Assembly: GCA_004293045.1 (NCBI GenBank)
Contig: RDXY01000006.1
Location: 1-64,000 of the forward strand
DNA: 64,000 nucleotides
Source of the DNA: Flavobacteriia bacterium
GTDB taxonomy: Bacteria > Bacteroidota > Bacteroidia > Flavobacteriales > Flavobacteriaceae
Reading direction: 5' to 3'
Position 1 is the first letter of the stretch; every line of letters begins with the position of its first letter. A model generated the notes under the pieces. That model had not been told where the DNA came from and made no database searches. It worked only from the letters and a program-made list of their open reading frames with translations. Of the stretch, positions 21,270 to 32,050 are shown in pieces. Made by a program: the position numbers and the translations under genes.

Positions 21270-22997
21270 ATGAACACTAAAATAAAAATTTTATTAGCCT
21301 TACTACTTTTCCCTTTTCTTTCCTTTTCACAAGTAAAATTGGAGGTAAAAGCAGAAAAAACAAACCTTAAAATTGGGGAAGTGATTCAGGTTACTTATAT
21401 TTTTAACGAAGAAGGCACCAATTTTACACCGCCTAATTTTAATGGGTTTAATAAAGGGGGTTCGTATGTCTCATCTAATGAAGAATACAGTAATGGAAAT
21501 TACGTTATACAACAAGTGTATACCTATGTAATTCAGGCTGCTAAAGCGGGAAAATTAGTTATTTCTCCAGCAACTATTAAATTTAACGGAAAAACATTTG
21601 CATCAAAATCTGTAGCGGTTTCTGTTTCCAATGAAAAAGCGACCGATGCCATACAGAGAAACCAAAATTCAAACACCATACCGAAACCTACTACAGTAAA
21701 TAAATCCATTTCTGGTGCAAATAATTTATTGTTTATTGATGTAGAAGTTAGTAAAACCAGCGCCTTTGTAAATGAACCAGTTGAGGTGTTTTATCGTATT
21801 TATTTGGCACCCAATTTAGAGATTGAGCTAAATAAAAATATAGTTACTAAATTCAATAATTTTTGGAGTCAAACGGAAGAGGTACAAGGCGGATGGGAGC
21901 GAAAGGTTGTAAATAACAGAGTATTCAAATCTAAAATTTTCAAAAAGGCCATATTGTACCCACAAAAAATTGGAAAATTAGAAATAACACCCATCACCTT
22001 AGATTTAAATATTAGTTATCCAACAGGAGATTTTGATTTTTTTGGTGATCCAGAATTTGATGTAGCTAGAAGAGAAATTGTTTCCAATTCTAAAAATCTT
22101 CAAGTATTTCCTTTGCCAGAAAAAGGGAAACCAGATAATTTTACAGGTGCAGTTGGTACTTTTGCATTTAAAGCAAGTGTTACAAAAAACGAGTTAAAAT
22201 CAGGAGAATCTTTACAACTAGATCTGATTGTTTCAGGAAAAGGAAATTTAAAATTATTTGAAATTCCTAAACCTAATGTACCAGCTAATTTTGAAATTTA
22301 CGAACCAAAACATCAAGAATTTGTAAACGAAAACATAAACGGAATTTCAGGAAAAATAGTAGATAGTTATACCATAATCCCTCAAGAAAAAGGAAATTTT
22401 AAAATAAAATCACAAAATTTCTCTTTTTTCGATATAACATCAAAAACATATAAAACCATTTCAACTGAAGCTATTAATTTAGACGTTTCACAAGGCGTAA
22501 ACCAAGCGCTTGACACTTCGGCTTCAAAATCTAAATTAGCTGAAAAATCGCAAAAAACAGCAACAGGTTTTGAATTTACATTTTTTCATTTTATTGGATG
22601 TGTAACTTTAGTTGGTTCTGCTTTATTGTTTTTTATGCTAAAAAGAAACCAATCAGATGTTACTGAAGCGATAATTACAGAAATAAAACCTGAAAAAAAG
22701 GAGTTTTCTGTAAACGATATGCAACAATTTATAACAAATAAAGAAGTGTTTTACCAAGAAATGGAACTCAAAATGAACGCCTTTTTACACTATAAATTTG
22801 GTTTAGAAAAAGCGGACTTGAATAAAGAAAACATCATTCAAAAATTTCAGGAGAACCACATTTCTCAAGAAAACACAAACGATTTTATAAAGCTGTTACA
22901 AAATTGCGAAAAAGTAAGATATATGCCAACATCTGATGGAAATATGCAATTGGATTTTGAAAAACTACAACAGTTAGTACAAATTATTAACGTATAA
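21270..22997 (+). CDS. batD: BatD family protein (oxygen tolerance)
   Basis: VKLEVKAEKTNLKIGEVIQVTYIFNEEGTNFTPPNFNGF...GGSYVSSN; YPQKIGKLEITPITLDL; last gene of the Bat operon. Confidence 0.85.
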   Translation: MNTKIKILLALLLFPFLSFSQVKLEVKAEKTNLKIGEVIQVTYIFNEEGTNFTPPNFNGFNKGGSYVSSNEEYSNGNYVIQQVYTYVIQAAKAGKLVISPATIKFNGKTFASKSVAVSVSNEKATDAIQRNQNSNTIPKPTTVNKSISGANNLLFIDVEVSKTSAFVNEPVEVFYRIYLAPNLEIELNKNIVTKFNNFWSQTEEVQGGWERKVVNNRVFKSKIFKKAILYPQKIGKLEITPITLDLNISYPTGDFDFFGDPEFDVARREIVSNSKNLQVFPLPEKGKPDNFTGAVGTFAFKASVTKNELKSGESLQLDLIVSGKGNLKLFEIPKPNVPANFEIYEPKHQEFVNENINGISGKIVDSYTIIPQEKGNFKIKSQNFSFFDITSKTYKTISTEAINLDVSQGVNQALDTSASKSKLAEKSQKTATGFEFTFFHFIGCVTLVGSALLFFMLKRNQSDVTEAIITEIKPEKKEFSVNDMQQFITNKEVFYQEMELKMNAFLHYKFGLEKADLNKENIIQKFQENHISQENTNDFIKLLQNCEKVRYMPTSDGNMQLDFEKLQQLVQIINV

Positions 22998-23148
22998 AGG
23001 CAATAATCGTAATATCATTTTGTTTAGTGTATATTTGTAGTGCAACTTATTTTATGAAATCGCCATTAACAAACGGTTTGCGCAAGCAAACACCAATAAA
23101 TAAAAAAGCGATACCATATATGACCGCTAAAAAATAAATTTTACATAT

Positions 23149-25419
23149 ATGAAAAAAATACTTTTCTATTTATGCTTTTGTTTTTCGATACTTTCTTTTT
23201 CACAACAGAAATTATGGAAAGGCTATTTTTCATTTAATGAAATTACAGACATTTGTATTTCTGATCAGAAGGTATATTCCAGCACTAAAAATTCTGTTTT
23301 TAATAAAGACGTTTCCTCAAATATTTTAACCACTTTTACTTCAATAAACGATGTAAAACCAGATGAAATTACCGCTATTTTACACACTTCAAATAATTGT
23401 ACTTTAATTGGAAATAAAAACGGATTAATTATCCTTATAAAACCAGATGGCACTACGTTAAATAAAGTAGACATCATTACCGATGTGCCTGTACCCGCCA
23501 ATAGTAAAAAAATTAACGATTTTTATGAATATAATGGTAAAGTTTACGTGTCCACACAATACGGAATTAGCGTAATTAAATTGTCTAATTTTGAAATTGA
23601 AAGCAGTTTTTATATCGGAAATTCAGGGGAATTTATAGATGTTTTACAAACTACAATTTTTAATAATGAAATTTTTGCAGTAACCCGAACTCAAGGCATA
23701 AAAAAAGCAAGTGTAACCAATCCTTTTTTATACGATTTTTCGCAATGGTCGGTCTTTAACTCGTTAAATTGGTTAAGTATTGTTACATTTAGTAATCAAT
23801 TAGTTGCGATGAACACTAATGGAATTACCTATAAATTTTCTAGTAATATTGCGGTTCCATTTTCGCAACAGGTAACAAATGGGTTAAAACTTAGAACCGA
23901 TTCCGTTTATTTAACCCTAACCAACCAGTGGCAAATTTTACTTTATAATCAAAATTTTACATTGGTAAATAGTATTTATCAAGTGCCCAACTTCCCGGAT
24001 TCGTTTACTTGCGCCCATACTAAAAATGAAAAATTATACATCGGAACCTCTAAAAACGGATTGTTTGAAACCACTTGTTCTAATTCTATTGTTTTTACAA
24101 ATATATCACCAAACGGGCCTATTGAAGATTTAGCTTTTAAAGTAACCAAAACCAAAACGGATTTATGGTTAACTCACGGAAGTTATGATAAAACATATAC
24201 GCCTGATTATAAGTTACAAGGCATTAGTATTTTTAATACCAATACGGGTTGGACTAAAATTCCTAACACCGAAGTAGCAGGTGCTGTTACGCTGGCAGCA
24301 ATTATAGAAAACCCAAGAAATAACAGTGAAGTTTTTATAGCTTCTGGACAAAGTGGTTTATTGAAATTTACGAATAAAACAAATCCCTTTTTATTCAATC
24401 AAACCAATTTTTTAGAATCGGTAACGCTACCGCCGCCAAACCAAAACTACGTTTCGGTGCGAATTAACGGAATGAAATATGATAAAGACGGGAATTTATG
24501 GCTAACAAACGCTTTAGTTAACAACGGAATAAAAGTATTAAAAAGCAACAATACTTGGCAGTCGTATAATTTAAGTACCGTAATTCAAAATCCTACTGCA
24601 TTGCATTATGGCAACATAGACATCGATAAAAATGGCACAAAATGGGCAGCAACATATGCAGGTGGGGTACTTGCTTTTAATGAAAAATACAATAATAAAT
24701 TCATAATCATAAATGAAGAAAACGGGAATTTACCAAACAATGACGTGCGATGCGTGGCTGTGGATAATAAAAACCAACTTTGGATTGGAACGTTTAAAGG
24801 ATTAAGAATTTTAAATAGCGTAGATAGATTTATTTCCGAGACAGCACTATCAACAACAAATATTGTCATTCAGGATGGTGATTTGGCTCAAGAATTATTT
24901 TACCAACAAGTAATTCAAGATATTAAAGTAGATGGCGCCAACAACAAATGGGTAGCTATTGCGGATGCTGGCGTTTTTCAGGTTAGTTCAAATGGACAAA
25001 CTACTTTACGAAGATTTACAAAAGAAAACTCGCCTTTACCAAGCAATAATGTGTTAGATATTGAAATTGATGAGGTTTCAGGCGAAGTGTTTTTTGCAAC
25101 CGATAAAGGGCTAGTTTCCTTTTTAGGAGCAGCTACAAAAGGAGACGATGATTTACAAAACGTATACATATATCCAAATCCGGTACGTCCTGAATATTCA
25201 GGAACAGTAAAAATATCTGGATTGATGGACAAAGTAAATTTGAAAATCACAGACATCGAAGGAAATTTGGTTTTTGAAACCACATCTTCTGGTGGAACGG
25301 TAGAATGGGACACCACAGCGTTTGGAAAATATAAAGTAGCGTCGGGCGTATATATGGTTTTTGTATCGTCTAGTGATGCAGCTGAAACTACAGTAAAAAA
25401 AATAATGGTAATTAGATAA
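23149..25419 (+). CDS. porZ: Two-component-regulator propeller protein with T9SS CTD, probable PorZ-like protein
   Basis: Beta-propeller repeats (DKDGNLWLTN, DKNGTKWAATYAGGVLAF, DNKNQLWIGTFKGLRIL), C-terminal VYIYPNPVRPEYSGTVKISGL...VYMVFVSSSDAAETTVKKIMVIR; adjacent to recO. Confidence 0.7.
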   Translation: MKKILFYLCFCFSILSFSQQKLWKGYFSFNEITDICISDQKVYSSTKNSVFNKDVSSNILTTFTSINDVKPDEITAILHTSNNCTLIGNKNGLIILIKPDGTTLNKVDIITDVPVPANSKKINDFYEYNGKVYVSTQYGISVIKLSNFEIESSFYIGNSGEFIDVLQTTIFNNEIFAVTRTQGIKKASVTNPFLYDFSQWSVFNSLNWLSIVTFSNQLVAMNTNGITYKFSSNIAVPFSQQVTNGLKLRTDSVYLTLTNQWQILLYNQNFTLVNSIYQVPNFPDSFTCAHTKNEKLYIGTSKNGLFETTCSNSIVFTNISPNGPIEDLAFKVTKTKTDLWLTHGSYDKTYTPDYKLQGISIFNTNTGWTKIPNTEVAGAVTLAAIIENPRNNSEVFIASGQSGLLKFTNKTNPFLFNQTNFLESVTLPPPNQNYVSVRINGMKYDKDGNLWLTNALVNNGIKVLKSNNTWQSYNLSTVIQNPTALHYGNIDIDKNGTKWAATYAGGVLAFNEKYNNKFIIINEENGNLPNNDVRCVAVDNKNQLWIGTFKGLRILNSVDRFISETALSTTNIVIQDGDLAQELFYQQVIQDIKVDGANNKWVAIADAGVFQVSSNGQTTLRRFTKENSPLPSNNVLDIEIDEVSGEVFFATDKGLVSFLGAATKGDDDLQNVYIYPNPVRPEYSGTVKISGLMDKVNLKITDIEGNLVFETTSSGGTVEWDTTAFGKYKVASGVYMVFVSSSDAAETTVKKIMVIR

Positions 25420-26132
25420 TGCAAATAAAAACCAAAGCTATTGTTTTAAGTGCCATTAAGTACCAAGAAAAAAGTTTAATTGTTAAATGTTTTACACAAT
25501 CAGACGGGTTAAAATCTTATTTCATAGCCAGTGCTTTTTCTTCTAAAAAAACCAATCAAAAAATAGCTTATTTTCAGCCATTAACTATTTTAGATATTGA
25601 AGCCAATCATAAAAATAAAGGCGCCTTAGAGCATTTTAAAGAAGTAAAACTCGCGTATAATTATCAAAACATAAATACAGATATTGTAAAAAGCGCTATG
25701 GTTTTTTTCTTGTCAGAAGTTGTAAATAATAGTGTTTTTGAAGAAGAAAAAAACGAGAATTTATTTTCATTTTTAGAAACGTCTTTGTTGTGGTTAGATG
25801 CGAATGATTCGGTTACCAATTTTCATCTGATCTTTCTTTTAGAACTCACCAAATTTTTAGGGTTTTATCCACAAACTCAAGAAACAGATTTTGCCTATTT
25901 TGAAATGATTGATGGTGTGTTTTCTCCATTTCAAGGAACAAGTTGCCTAAACGCACACGAAACGAATTTGCTAAAAAAGGCATTACGATTAAGATATGAC
26001 GACAATCAGAAAGCATTTGCTGGAACAGAACGACAAATACTGTTAAAAATCCTTCTAGATTATTATGCCATTCATTTAGACGGTTTTAAAAAACCAAAAT
26101 CATTAGAGGTCTTAAAAGAAGTTTTTTCTTAA
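25419..26132 (+). CDS. recO: DNA repair protein RecO
   Basis: MQIKTKAIVLSAIKYQEKSLIVKCFTQSDGLKSYFI: typical RecO N-terminus. Confidence 0.92.
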   Translation: MQIKTKAIVLSAIKYQEKSLIVKCFTQSDGLKSYFIASAFSSKKTNQKIAYFQPLTILDIEANHKNKGALEHFKEVKLAYNYQNINTDIVKSAMVFFLSEVVNNSVFEEEKNENLFSFLETSLLWLDANDSVTNFHLIFLLELTKFLGFYPQTQETDFAYFEMIDGVFSPFQGTSCLNAHETNLLKKALRLRYDDNQKAFAGTERQILLKILLDYYAIHLDGFKKPKSLEVLKEVFS

Positions 26133-26211
26133 CCTACAACTTTTGCCTTATACCTTTTGCCTTTTCTCATTAAATCCTTACTTTCGCAAATTGATTTAAG
26201 ATAGCGACAAA

Positions 26212-29200
26212 ATGAGCACAAAATTTACAGAATACAAAGGACTTGACTTACCAACGGTAGCCTCAGAAGTTCTTGATTTTTGGAAGGAAAATAACATCTT
26301 TGAAAAAAGTGTATCTACACGGGAAGGCAACCCACCATTTGTGTTTTTTGAAGGACCGCCTTCAGCAAACGGATTGCCAGGAATTCACCACGTGATGGCG
26401 CGGGCTATTAAAGATATTTTTTGTCGATATAAAACTCAAAAAGGATTTCAAGTAAAACGAAAAGCAGGTTGGGATACACACGGATTACCTGTAGAATTGG
26501 GTACGGAAGCCGCTTTAGGAATCACAAAAGAAGATATCGGAAAAACCATTTCTGTTTCAGATTACAATGAAGCATGTAAGAAAACAGTAATGCGTTATAC
26601 CGATGTGTGGAACGATTTAACCGAAAAAATGGGCTATTGGGTAGATATGGAAGATCCCTATGTGACTTATAAATCCAAATATATGGAATCGGTTTGGTGG
26701 CTTCTAAAACAAATTTACAATAAAGATTTATTATACAAAGGGTACACCATTCAACCGTATTCACCAAAAGCGGGTACAGGATTATCTTCGCACGAAGTAA
26801 ATCAACCTGGTTCGTATCGTGATGTTACAGATACGACAGTTGTAGCACAATTTAAAACTAAACAAGATACATTACCAAACTTTTTACAAGGTTTTGGAAC
26901 CATTCATATTTTAGCTTGGACCACCACCCCTTGGACGTTGCCATCGAATACAGCGTTAACAGTTGGGCCAAAAATAGATTATGTTTTAGTACAAACTTTT
27001 AATCAATATACTTTTGAGCCCGTAACGGTTATTTTAGCTAAGAATTTAGTAGGAAAACAATTTGGAAAAGGATTTTTTGCAAGCACAGAAGCCACTGATT
27101 TTCAGAATTTTAAAGCAGGCGATAAAAATATCCCATATCAAATTTTAACCGAATGCAAAGGTTCAGCTTTAGTTGGAATGCGTTACGAACAATTGATGCC
27201 ATTAGCATTACCCTATCAAAACCCAGAAAATGCGTTTCGAGTAATTGCTGGAGATTTTGTAACTACCGAAGACGGAACAGGTATAGTTCACACCGCACCT
27301 ACTTTTGGAGCAGATGATGCTAAAGTAGCCAAAGAAGCCACTCCAGAAGTACCGCCAATGTTGGTTTTAGATGAAAATGGAAACGCAGTTCCTTTGGTAG
27401 ACTTACAAGGAAAATTCATTTCTAATTTAGGTGAATATTCTGGGAAATATGTTAAAAACGAATACTATAACGAAGGCGAAGCACCAGAACGCTCTGCCGA
27501 CGTAGAAATTGCTATCCAATTAAAAGAAGAAAACAAAGCCTTTAAGGTTGAAAAATACGTACACAGTTACCCACATTGCTGGAGAACAGACAAACCTATT
27601 TTATATTATCCATTAGATTCTTGGTTCATTAAAGTAACAGAAATCAAAGATAGAATGTTCGATTTAAACGAAACCATCAACTGGAAGCCAAAAGCTACAG
27701 GAGAAGGTCGTTTTGGAAATTGGCTAAAAAACGCCAATGATTGGAACTTATCACGTTCAAGATACTGGGGAATTCCTTTGCCAATTTGGAGAAATGAAGA
27801 AGGAACAGAAGAAATTTTAGTAGGTTCGGTAGCAGAATTATATGAAGAAATTGAAAAAGCAATTGCTGCTGGTTTTATGACCGAAAATCCATTTAAAGGA
27901 TTTGAAATCGGAAACATGACCGAAGAAAATTACGATTTAGTCGATTTACACAAAAATGTGGTGGACGAAATTATATTGGTTTCTGCATCGGGCAAACCCA
28001 TGAAACGAGAAAGTGATTTAATTGACGTTTGGTTCGATTCGGGTGCGATGCCTTATGCACAATGGCATTATCCTTTCGAGAACAAAGATAAAATTGACGA
28101 AAACAAAGACTTTCCTGCCGATTTCATTGCAGAAGGAGTAGACCAAACGCGTGGTTGGTTTTATACCCTACACGCCATTTCTACCTTAGTTTTTGATAAA
28201 ATTGCTTATAAAAATGTAGTGTCAAATGGTTTAGTATTAGACAAAAACGGACAAAAAATGTCAAAACGTTTAGGTAATGCCGCCGATCCATTTGATACGT
28301 TAGCCGAATATGGCCCTGATGCTACGCGTTGGTATATGATTTCAAATGCCAATCCGTGGGACAATTTAAAATTTGATTTAGAAGGTATTGCTGAGGTACG
28401 AAGAAAATTCTTTGGAACGCTTTATAACACCTATTCTTTCTTTGTATTATACGCCAATATTGATCGTTTTACTTACAGTGAGGACGAAGTTCCTTTAGCA
28501 GAAAGACCAGAAATTGACCGCTGGATTTTGTCCGAATTACATACGCTTATTCAAGTAGTTGATGTCGCTTACGCAGATTACGAACCTACTCGTGCTACAA
28601 GAGCAATTTCTGATTTTGTTCAGGAGAATTTGAGCAATTGGTACGTGCGTTTATGTCGTCGTAGATTTTGGAAAGGCGACTATGCTCAAGACAAAATTGC
28701 CGCCTATCAGACGCTTTATACCTGCTTAGAAACGGTTGCAAAATTAGCCGCCCCGGTAGCGCCTTTCTTTATGGATAGACTATATAAAGACCTGAATGCC
28801 AATACTAATAAGGAAAAATTTGAAAGCATCCACTTGGCAAATTTCCCTATTTCGGTTGAAAACTTTGTTGATAAATCACTAGAAAGTAGAATGCAGAAAG
28901 CACAAACTATTTCCTCGTTGGTTTTATCACTACGTAAAAAAGAAATGATAAAAGTACGTCAACCTTTACAAAGAGTAATGATTCCAGTACTTGACGCTAC
29001 TTTTAAAGCTGAAATTTTAGCTATTGAAGACTTGATCAAGGCAGAAGTTAATGTAAAAGAAATAGAAGTATTAGAAGATGCTTCTGGGGTATTAGTTAAA
29101 CAAATTAAACCTAATTTTAAAGCATTAGGACCCCGTTTTGGAAAAGATATGGGCTTGATTGCCAAAGAGATACAGTCTTTTTCGCAAGATCAAATTAATG

Positions 29201-29613
29201 AATTAGATAAAACAGGCGAACTAACCATAATTAATTCTGAAAAAAGCATTACTTTAACACTCGAAGATGTGGAGATTTCATCTCAAGATATCCCGGGTTG
29301 GTTAGTGGCCAATTCAAACGGAATTACAGTAGCTTTAGACATCACAATTTCTGAAGCATTACGTAAGGAAGGGATAGCAAGAGAGTTAGTCAACAGAATT
29401 CAAAATATTCGTAAAGATTCTGGTTTTGAAGTTACAGATAAAATTAAAGTTCAACTACTAAAAAATGATAGTATTGAACAAGCAGTACTAGCAAATGAAT
29501 CTTACATTAAATCAGAAACGCTAACCAATGAACTAATTTTTGTGTCAGAAATAACAAATGGTACGGAAGTTGAGTTTGATGAGTTAAAAACAATAATACA
29601 AATTTCAAAATAA
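26212..29613 (+). CDS. ileS: Isoleucyl-tRNA synthetase
   Basis: FFEGPPSANGLPGIHHVMARAIKD (HIGH-type), KRKAGWDTHGLPVE, KMSKRLGNAADPF (KMSKR). Confidence 0.98.
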   Translation: MSTKFTEYKGLDLPTVASEVLDFWKENNIFEKSVSTREGNPPFVFFEGPPSANGLPGIHHVMARAIKDIFCRYKTQKGFQVKRKAGWDTHGLPVELGTEAALGITKEDIGKTISVSDYNEACKKTVMRYTDVWNDLTEKMGYWVDMEDPYVTYKSKYMESVWWLLKQIYNKDLLYKGYTIQPYSPKAGTGLSSHEVNQPGSYRDVTDTTVVAQFKTKQDTLPNFLQGFGTIHILAWTTTPWTLPSNTALTVGPKIDYVLVQTFNQYTFEPVTVILAKNLVGKQFGKGFFASTEATDFQNFKAGDKNIPYQILTECKGSALVGMRYEQLMPLALPYQNPENAFRVIAGDFVTTEDGTGIVHTAPTFGADDAKVAKEATPEVPPMLVLDENGNAVPLVDLQGKFISNLGEYSGKYVKNEYYNEGEAPERSADVEIAIQLKEENKAFKVEKYVHSYPHCWRTDKPILYYPLDSWFIKVTEIKDRMFDLNETINWKPKATGEGRFGNWLKNANDWNLSRSRYWGIPLPIWRNEEGTEEILVGSVAELYEEIEKAIAAGFMTENPFKGFEIGNMTEENYDLVDLHKNVVDEIILVSASGKPMKRESDLIDVWFDSGAMPYAQWHYPFENKDKIDENKDFPADFIAEGVDQTRGWFYTLHAISTLVFDKIAYKNVVSNGLVLDKNGQKMSKRLGNAADPFDTLAEYGPDATRWYMISNANPWDNLKFDLEGIAEVRRKFFGTLYNTYSFFVLYANIDRFTYSEDEVPLAERPEIDRWILSELHTLIQVVDVAYADYEPTRATRAISDFVQENLSNWYVRLCRRRFWKGDYAQDKIAAYQTLYTCLETVAKLAAPVAPFFMDRLYKDLNANTNKEKFESIHLANFPISVENFVDKSLESRMQKAQTISSLVLSLRKKEMIKVRQPLQRVMIPVLDATFKAEILAIEDLIKAEVNVKEIEVLEDASGVLVKQIKPNFKALGPRFGKDMGLIAKEIQSFSQDQINELDKTGELTIINSEKSITLTLEDVEISSQDIPGWLVANSNGITVALDITISEALRKEGIARELVNRIQNIRKDSGFEVTDKIKVQLLKNDSIEQAVLANESYIKSETLTNELIFVSEITNGTEVEFDELKTIIQISK

Positions 29614-29668
29614 TAAAACCATTTGGTGCTATTGGATTGAAATAATAAATTTTAAAAACAGGTTAATT

Positions 29669-30049
29669 ATGATAGATCAACAAATAAGATTCTCAGATGC
29701 AGAATTACAAGAATTTAAAGACTTAATTAATTTAAAGTTAAATAAAGCAAAAAATGACTTAGAATTAATTAAAAGTGCCTATTTAAATGATTCTAACAAC
29801 GGAACGGAAGATACTTCCCCAACATTCAAAGCATTTGAAGAAGGTAGCGAAACCATGAGTAAAGAAGCCAATTCGCAATTAGCTATTCGTCAAGAAAAAT
29901 TTATACGCGATTTAAAAAACGCATTGGTTCGTATTGAAAACAAAACATACGGAATATGTAAAGTTACTGGACAATTAATTAATAAAGAACGCTTAAAAAT
30001 TGTACCTCACGCTACTATGAGCATTGAAGCTAAAAATTTACAGCGTTAA
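29669..30049 (+). CDS. TraR/DksA family transcriptional regulator
   Basis: 126-aa; ALVRIENKTYGICKVTGQLINKERLKIVPHATMSIEAKN; located between ileS and lspA. Confidence 0.88.
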   Translation: MIDQQIRFSDAELQEFKDLINLKLNKAKNDLELIKSAYLNDSNNGTEDTSPTFKAFEEGSETMSKEANSQLAIRQEKFIRDLKNALVRIENKTYGICKVTGQLINKERLKIVPHATMSIEAKNLQR

Positions 30050-30069
30050 AAAACGGCATTAAAAATAGA

Positions 30070-30096
30070 AACGCTCCTTTTGGGGCGTTTTTTATT
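30070..30096 (+). terminator. Rho-independent terminator
   Basis: ACGCTCC-TTTT-GGGGCGT TTTTTA. Confidence 0.75.
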
Positions 30097-30132
30097 AGTT
30101 AAAATTACTACTTTTGCACAAACATTAAAAAA

Positions 30133-30726
30133 ATGAACCTAAGAAAAGCCGCTTTATTTGTATTTCTTATTTTACTTGTTGATCAAGCCAGTAAAATTTA
30201 CATCAAAACAAATTTTTATATTAACGAACAAGTAAAAGTGTTTGATTGGTTTAGAATTTACTTTGTAGAAAACGAAGGAATGGCATGGGGCGCTGAAATT
30301 CCAGGTAATTATGGCAAATTATTTTTAACACTTTTCAGAATTATTGCTGTGGGTGGAATTTCATGGTGGTTGTATGATTCTATTAAGAAAGGGTTGTCCA
30401 ATTATTTAACTTTTGCCATTACTTTAATTTTAGCTGGGGCTATTGGTAATATAATTGACTCTGTTTTTTATGGTGTAGTTTTTAATGATAGTTATAGTCA
30501 AGTAGCTACAATGTTTGCTGACAAACCTTATGGAACCTGGTTTCATGGTGAAGTAGTGGATATGTTTTATTTCCCAATAATTAAAGACATTCCAATGCCA
30601 GAATGGGTCCCTTTTATTGGCGGCAGACCTTTTACGTTTTTCAACGCTATTTTCAACGTGGCCGATGTAGCCATTTCAACAGGTTTTGGAATTCTAATTG
30701 TATTCAACAAAAGATGTTTTAACTAA
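30133..30726 (+). CDS. lspA: Lipoprotein signal peptidase (signal peptidase II)
   Basis: LLVDQASKIYIKTN, FVENEGMAWG, GAIGNIIDSVFYG, VVDMFYFP, FNVADVAISTG: catalytic Asp motifs. Confidence 0.95.
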   Translation: MNLRKAALFVFLILLVDQASKIYIKTNFYINEQVKVFDWFRIYFVENEGMAWGAEIPGNYGKLFLTLFRIIAVGGISWWLYDSIKKGLSNYLTFAITLILAGAIGNIIDSVFYGVVFNDSYSQVATMFADKPYGTWFHGEVVDMFYFPIIKDIPMPEWVPFIGGRPFTFFNAIFNVADVAISTGFGILIVFNKRCFN

Positions 30727-30814
30727 AAACAAAACATAATTTTCTGTTATTTTAATTCTTATTTATTCCTATTTTAAATAATCATATCGTAAATTTGCAT
30801 TAAATACTTATGAT

Positions 30815-32035
30815 ATGTTCGATGTACAAAAAATAAGAGCCCAATTTCCAATCTTATCACAAAGTGTTAACGGAAAACCTTTAGTGTATTTTGATAATGG
30901 AGCGACTTCACAAAAACCGCAAGTTGTAATTGATAGTATTGTAGATTATTATTCTAAATACAATGCAAATATTCATAGAGGGGTTCATACGTTGAGTCAA
31001 TTAGCTACTGATGCCTACGAACAAGCGCGATTTAAAATCCAAAAGCATTTTAATGCGAAACAACCGTTTGAAATCATTTTTACATCAGGTACAACCGAAA
31101 GTATTAATTTAGTTGCCAATGGTTTTGCTTCTTTAGTAGATAAAGACGATGAAATTATTATTTCAGCATTAGAACATCATAGTAATATTGTGCCTTGGCA
31201 GATGTTGTGTGAACAAACGGGTGCGATTTTAAAAGTTATTCCAATAGATAGTAATGGCGAGTTAATTATGTCGGAATACGAAAAATTACTTTCCAATAAA
31301 ACCAAATTAGTTTGTTGCAATCACATTTCAAATGCTTTAGGAACGCTAAATCCAATTGAAGAAATCATTAAAAAAGCACATGCTGTTGGGGCAGCCGTTT
31401 TAATTGATGGGGCACAATCTTGTCCACATATTAAACCAGATGTTCAAGCTTTAGATGTTGATTTCTATGTAACTTCTGCTCATAAAATGTGTGGTCCAAC
31501 AGGTGTTGGAATGCTTTATGGTAAAGAAGAGTGGTTACGCAAATTGCCACCCTACAAAGGCGGCGGAGAAATGATTGCTACCGTAACTTTCGAAAAAACA
31601 ACCTATGCCGATTTGCCTCATAAATTTGAAGCCGGAACGCCAAATATTTGCGGTGGAATTGCTTTTGGAGCGGCAATTGATTATATGAATGAGGTTGGTT
31701 TTGACAACATAGCCCAACACGAACATGAATTATTGCTTTACGGAACAAAAAAGTTACAAGAAATTGAAGGCGTAACCATTTATGGCCCTTCAGATTTAAC
31801 TAAAAAAGCTTCGGTAATTTCATTTAACATTGAAAACATTCATCCGTATGATATTGGCACGATTATAGATAAATTAGGTATAGCGGTTCGAACAGGCCAT
31901 CATTGTGCGCAGCCAATTATGGATTTTTATAAAATTCCAGGTACATTAAGAGCCAGTTTTGCCTTTTACAATACCAAAGAAGAAATTGATATATTTGTAG
32001 CAGCTGTTAAAAAAGCTAAAATGATGTTATCGTAA
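30815..32035 (+). CDS. sufS: Cysteine desulfurase SufS
   Basis: YFDNGATSQKPQVVID, ALEHHSNIVPWQ, VTSAHKMCGPTGVGMLYG, RTGHHCAQPIM. Confidence 0.96.
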   Translation: MFDVQKIRAQFPILSQSVNGKPLVYFDNGATSQKPQVVIDSIVDYYSKYNANIHRGVHTLSQLATDAYEQARFKIQKHFNAKQPFEIIFTSGTTESINLVANGFASLVDKDDEIIISALEHHSNIVPWQMLCEQTGAILKVIPIDSNGELIMSEYEKLLSNKTKLVCCNHISNALGTLNPIEEIIKKAHAVGAAVLIDGAQSCPHIKPDVQALDVDFYVTSAHKMCGPTGVGMLYGKEEWLRKLPPYKGGGEMIATVTFEKTTYADLPHKFEAGTPNICGGIAFGAAIDYMNEVGFDNIAQHEHELLLYGTKKLQEIEGVTIYGPSDLTKKASVISFNIENIHPYDIGTIIDKLGIAVRTGHHCAQPIMDFYKIPGTLRASFAFYNTKEEIDIFVAAVKKAKMMLS

Positions 32036-32050
32036 CTAAAATCTCAACTT

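Noticed and set aside
24978-25424. 148-aa minus-strand ORF
   Set aside because: Antisense to the propeller protein CTD; no signal peptide or family.
27606-27917. 103-aa minus-strand ORF
   Set aside because: Antisense to ileS, an essential conserved gene.
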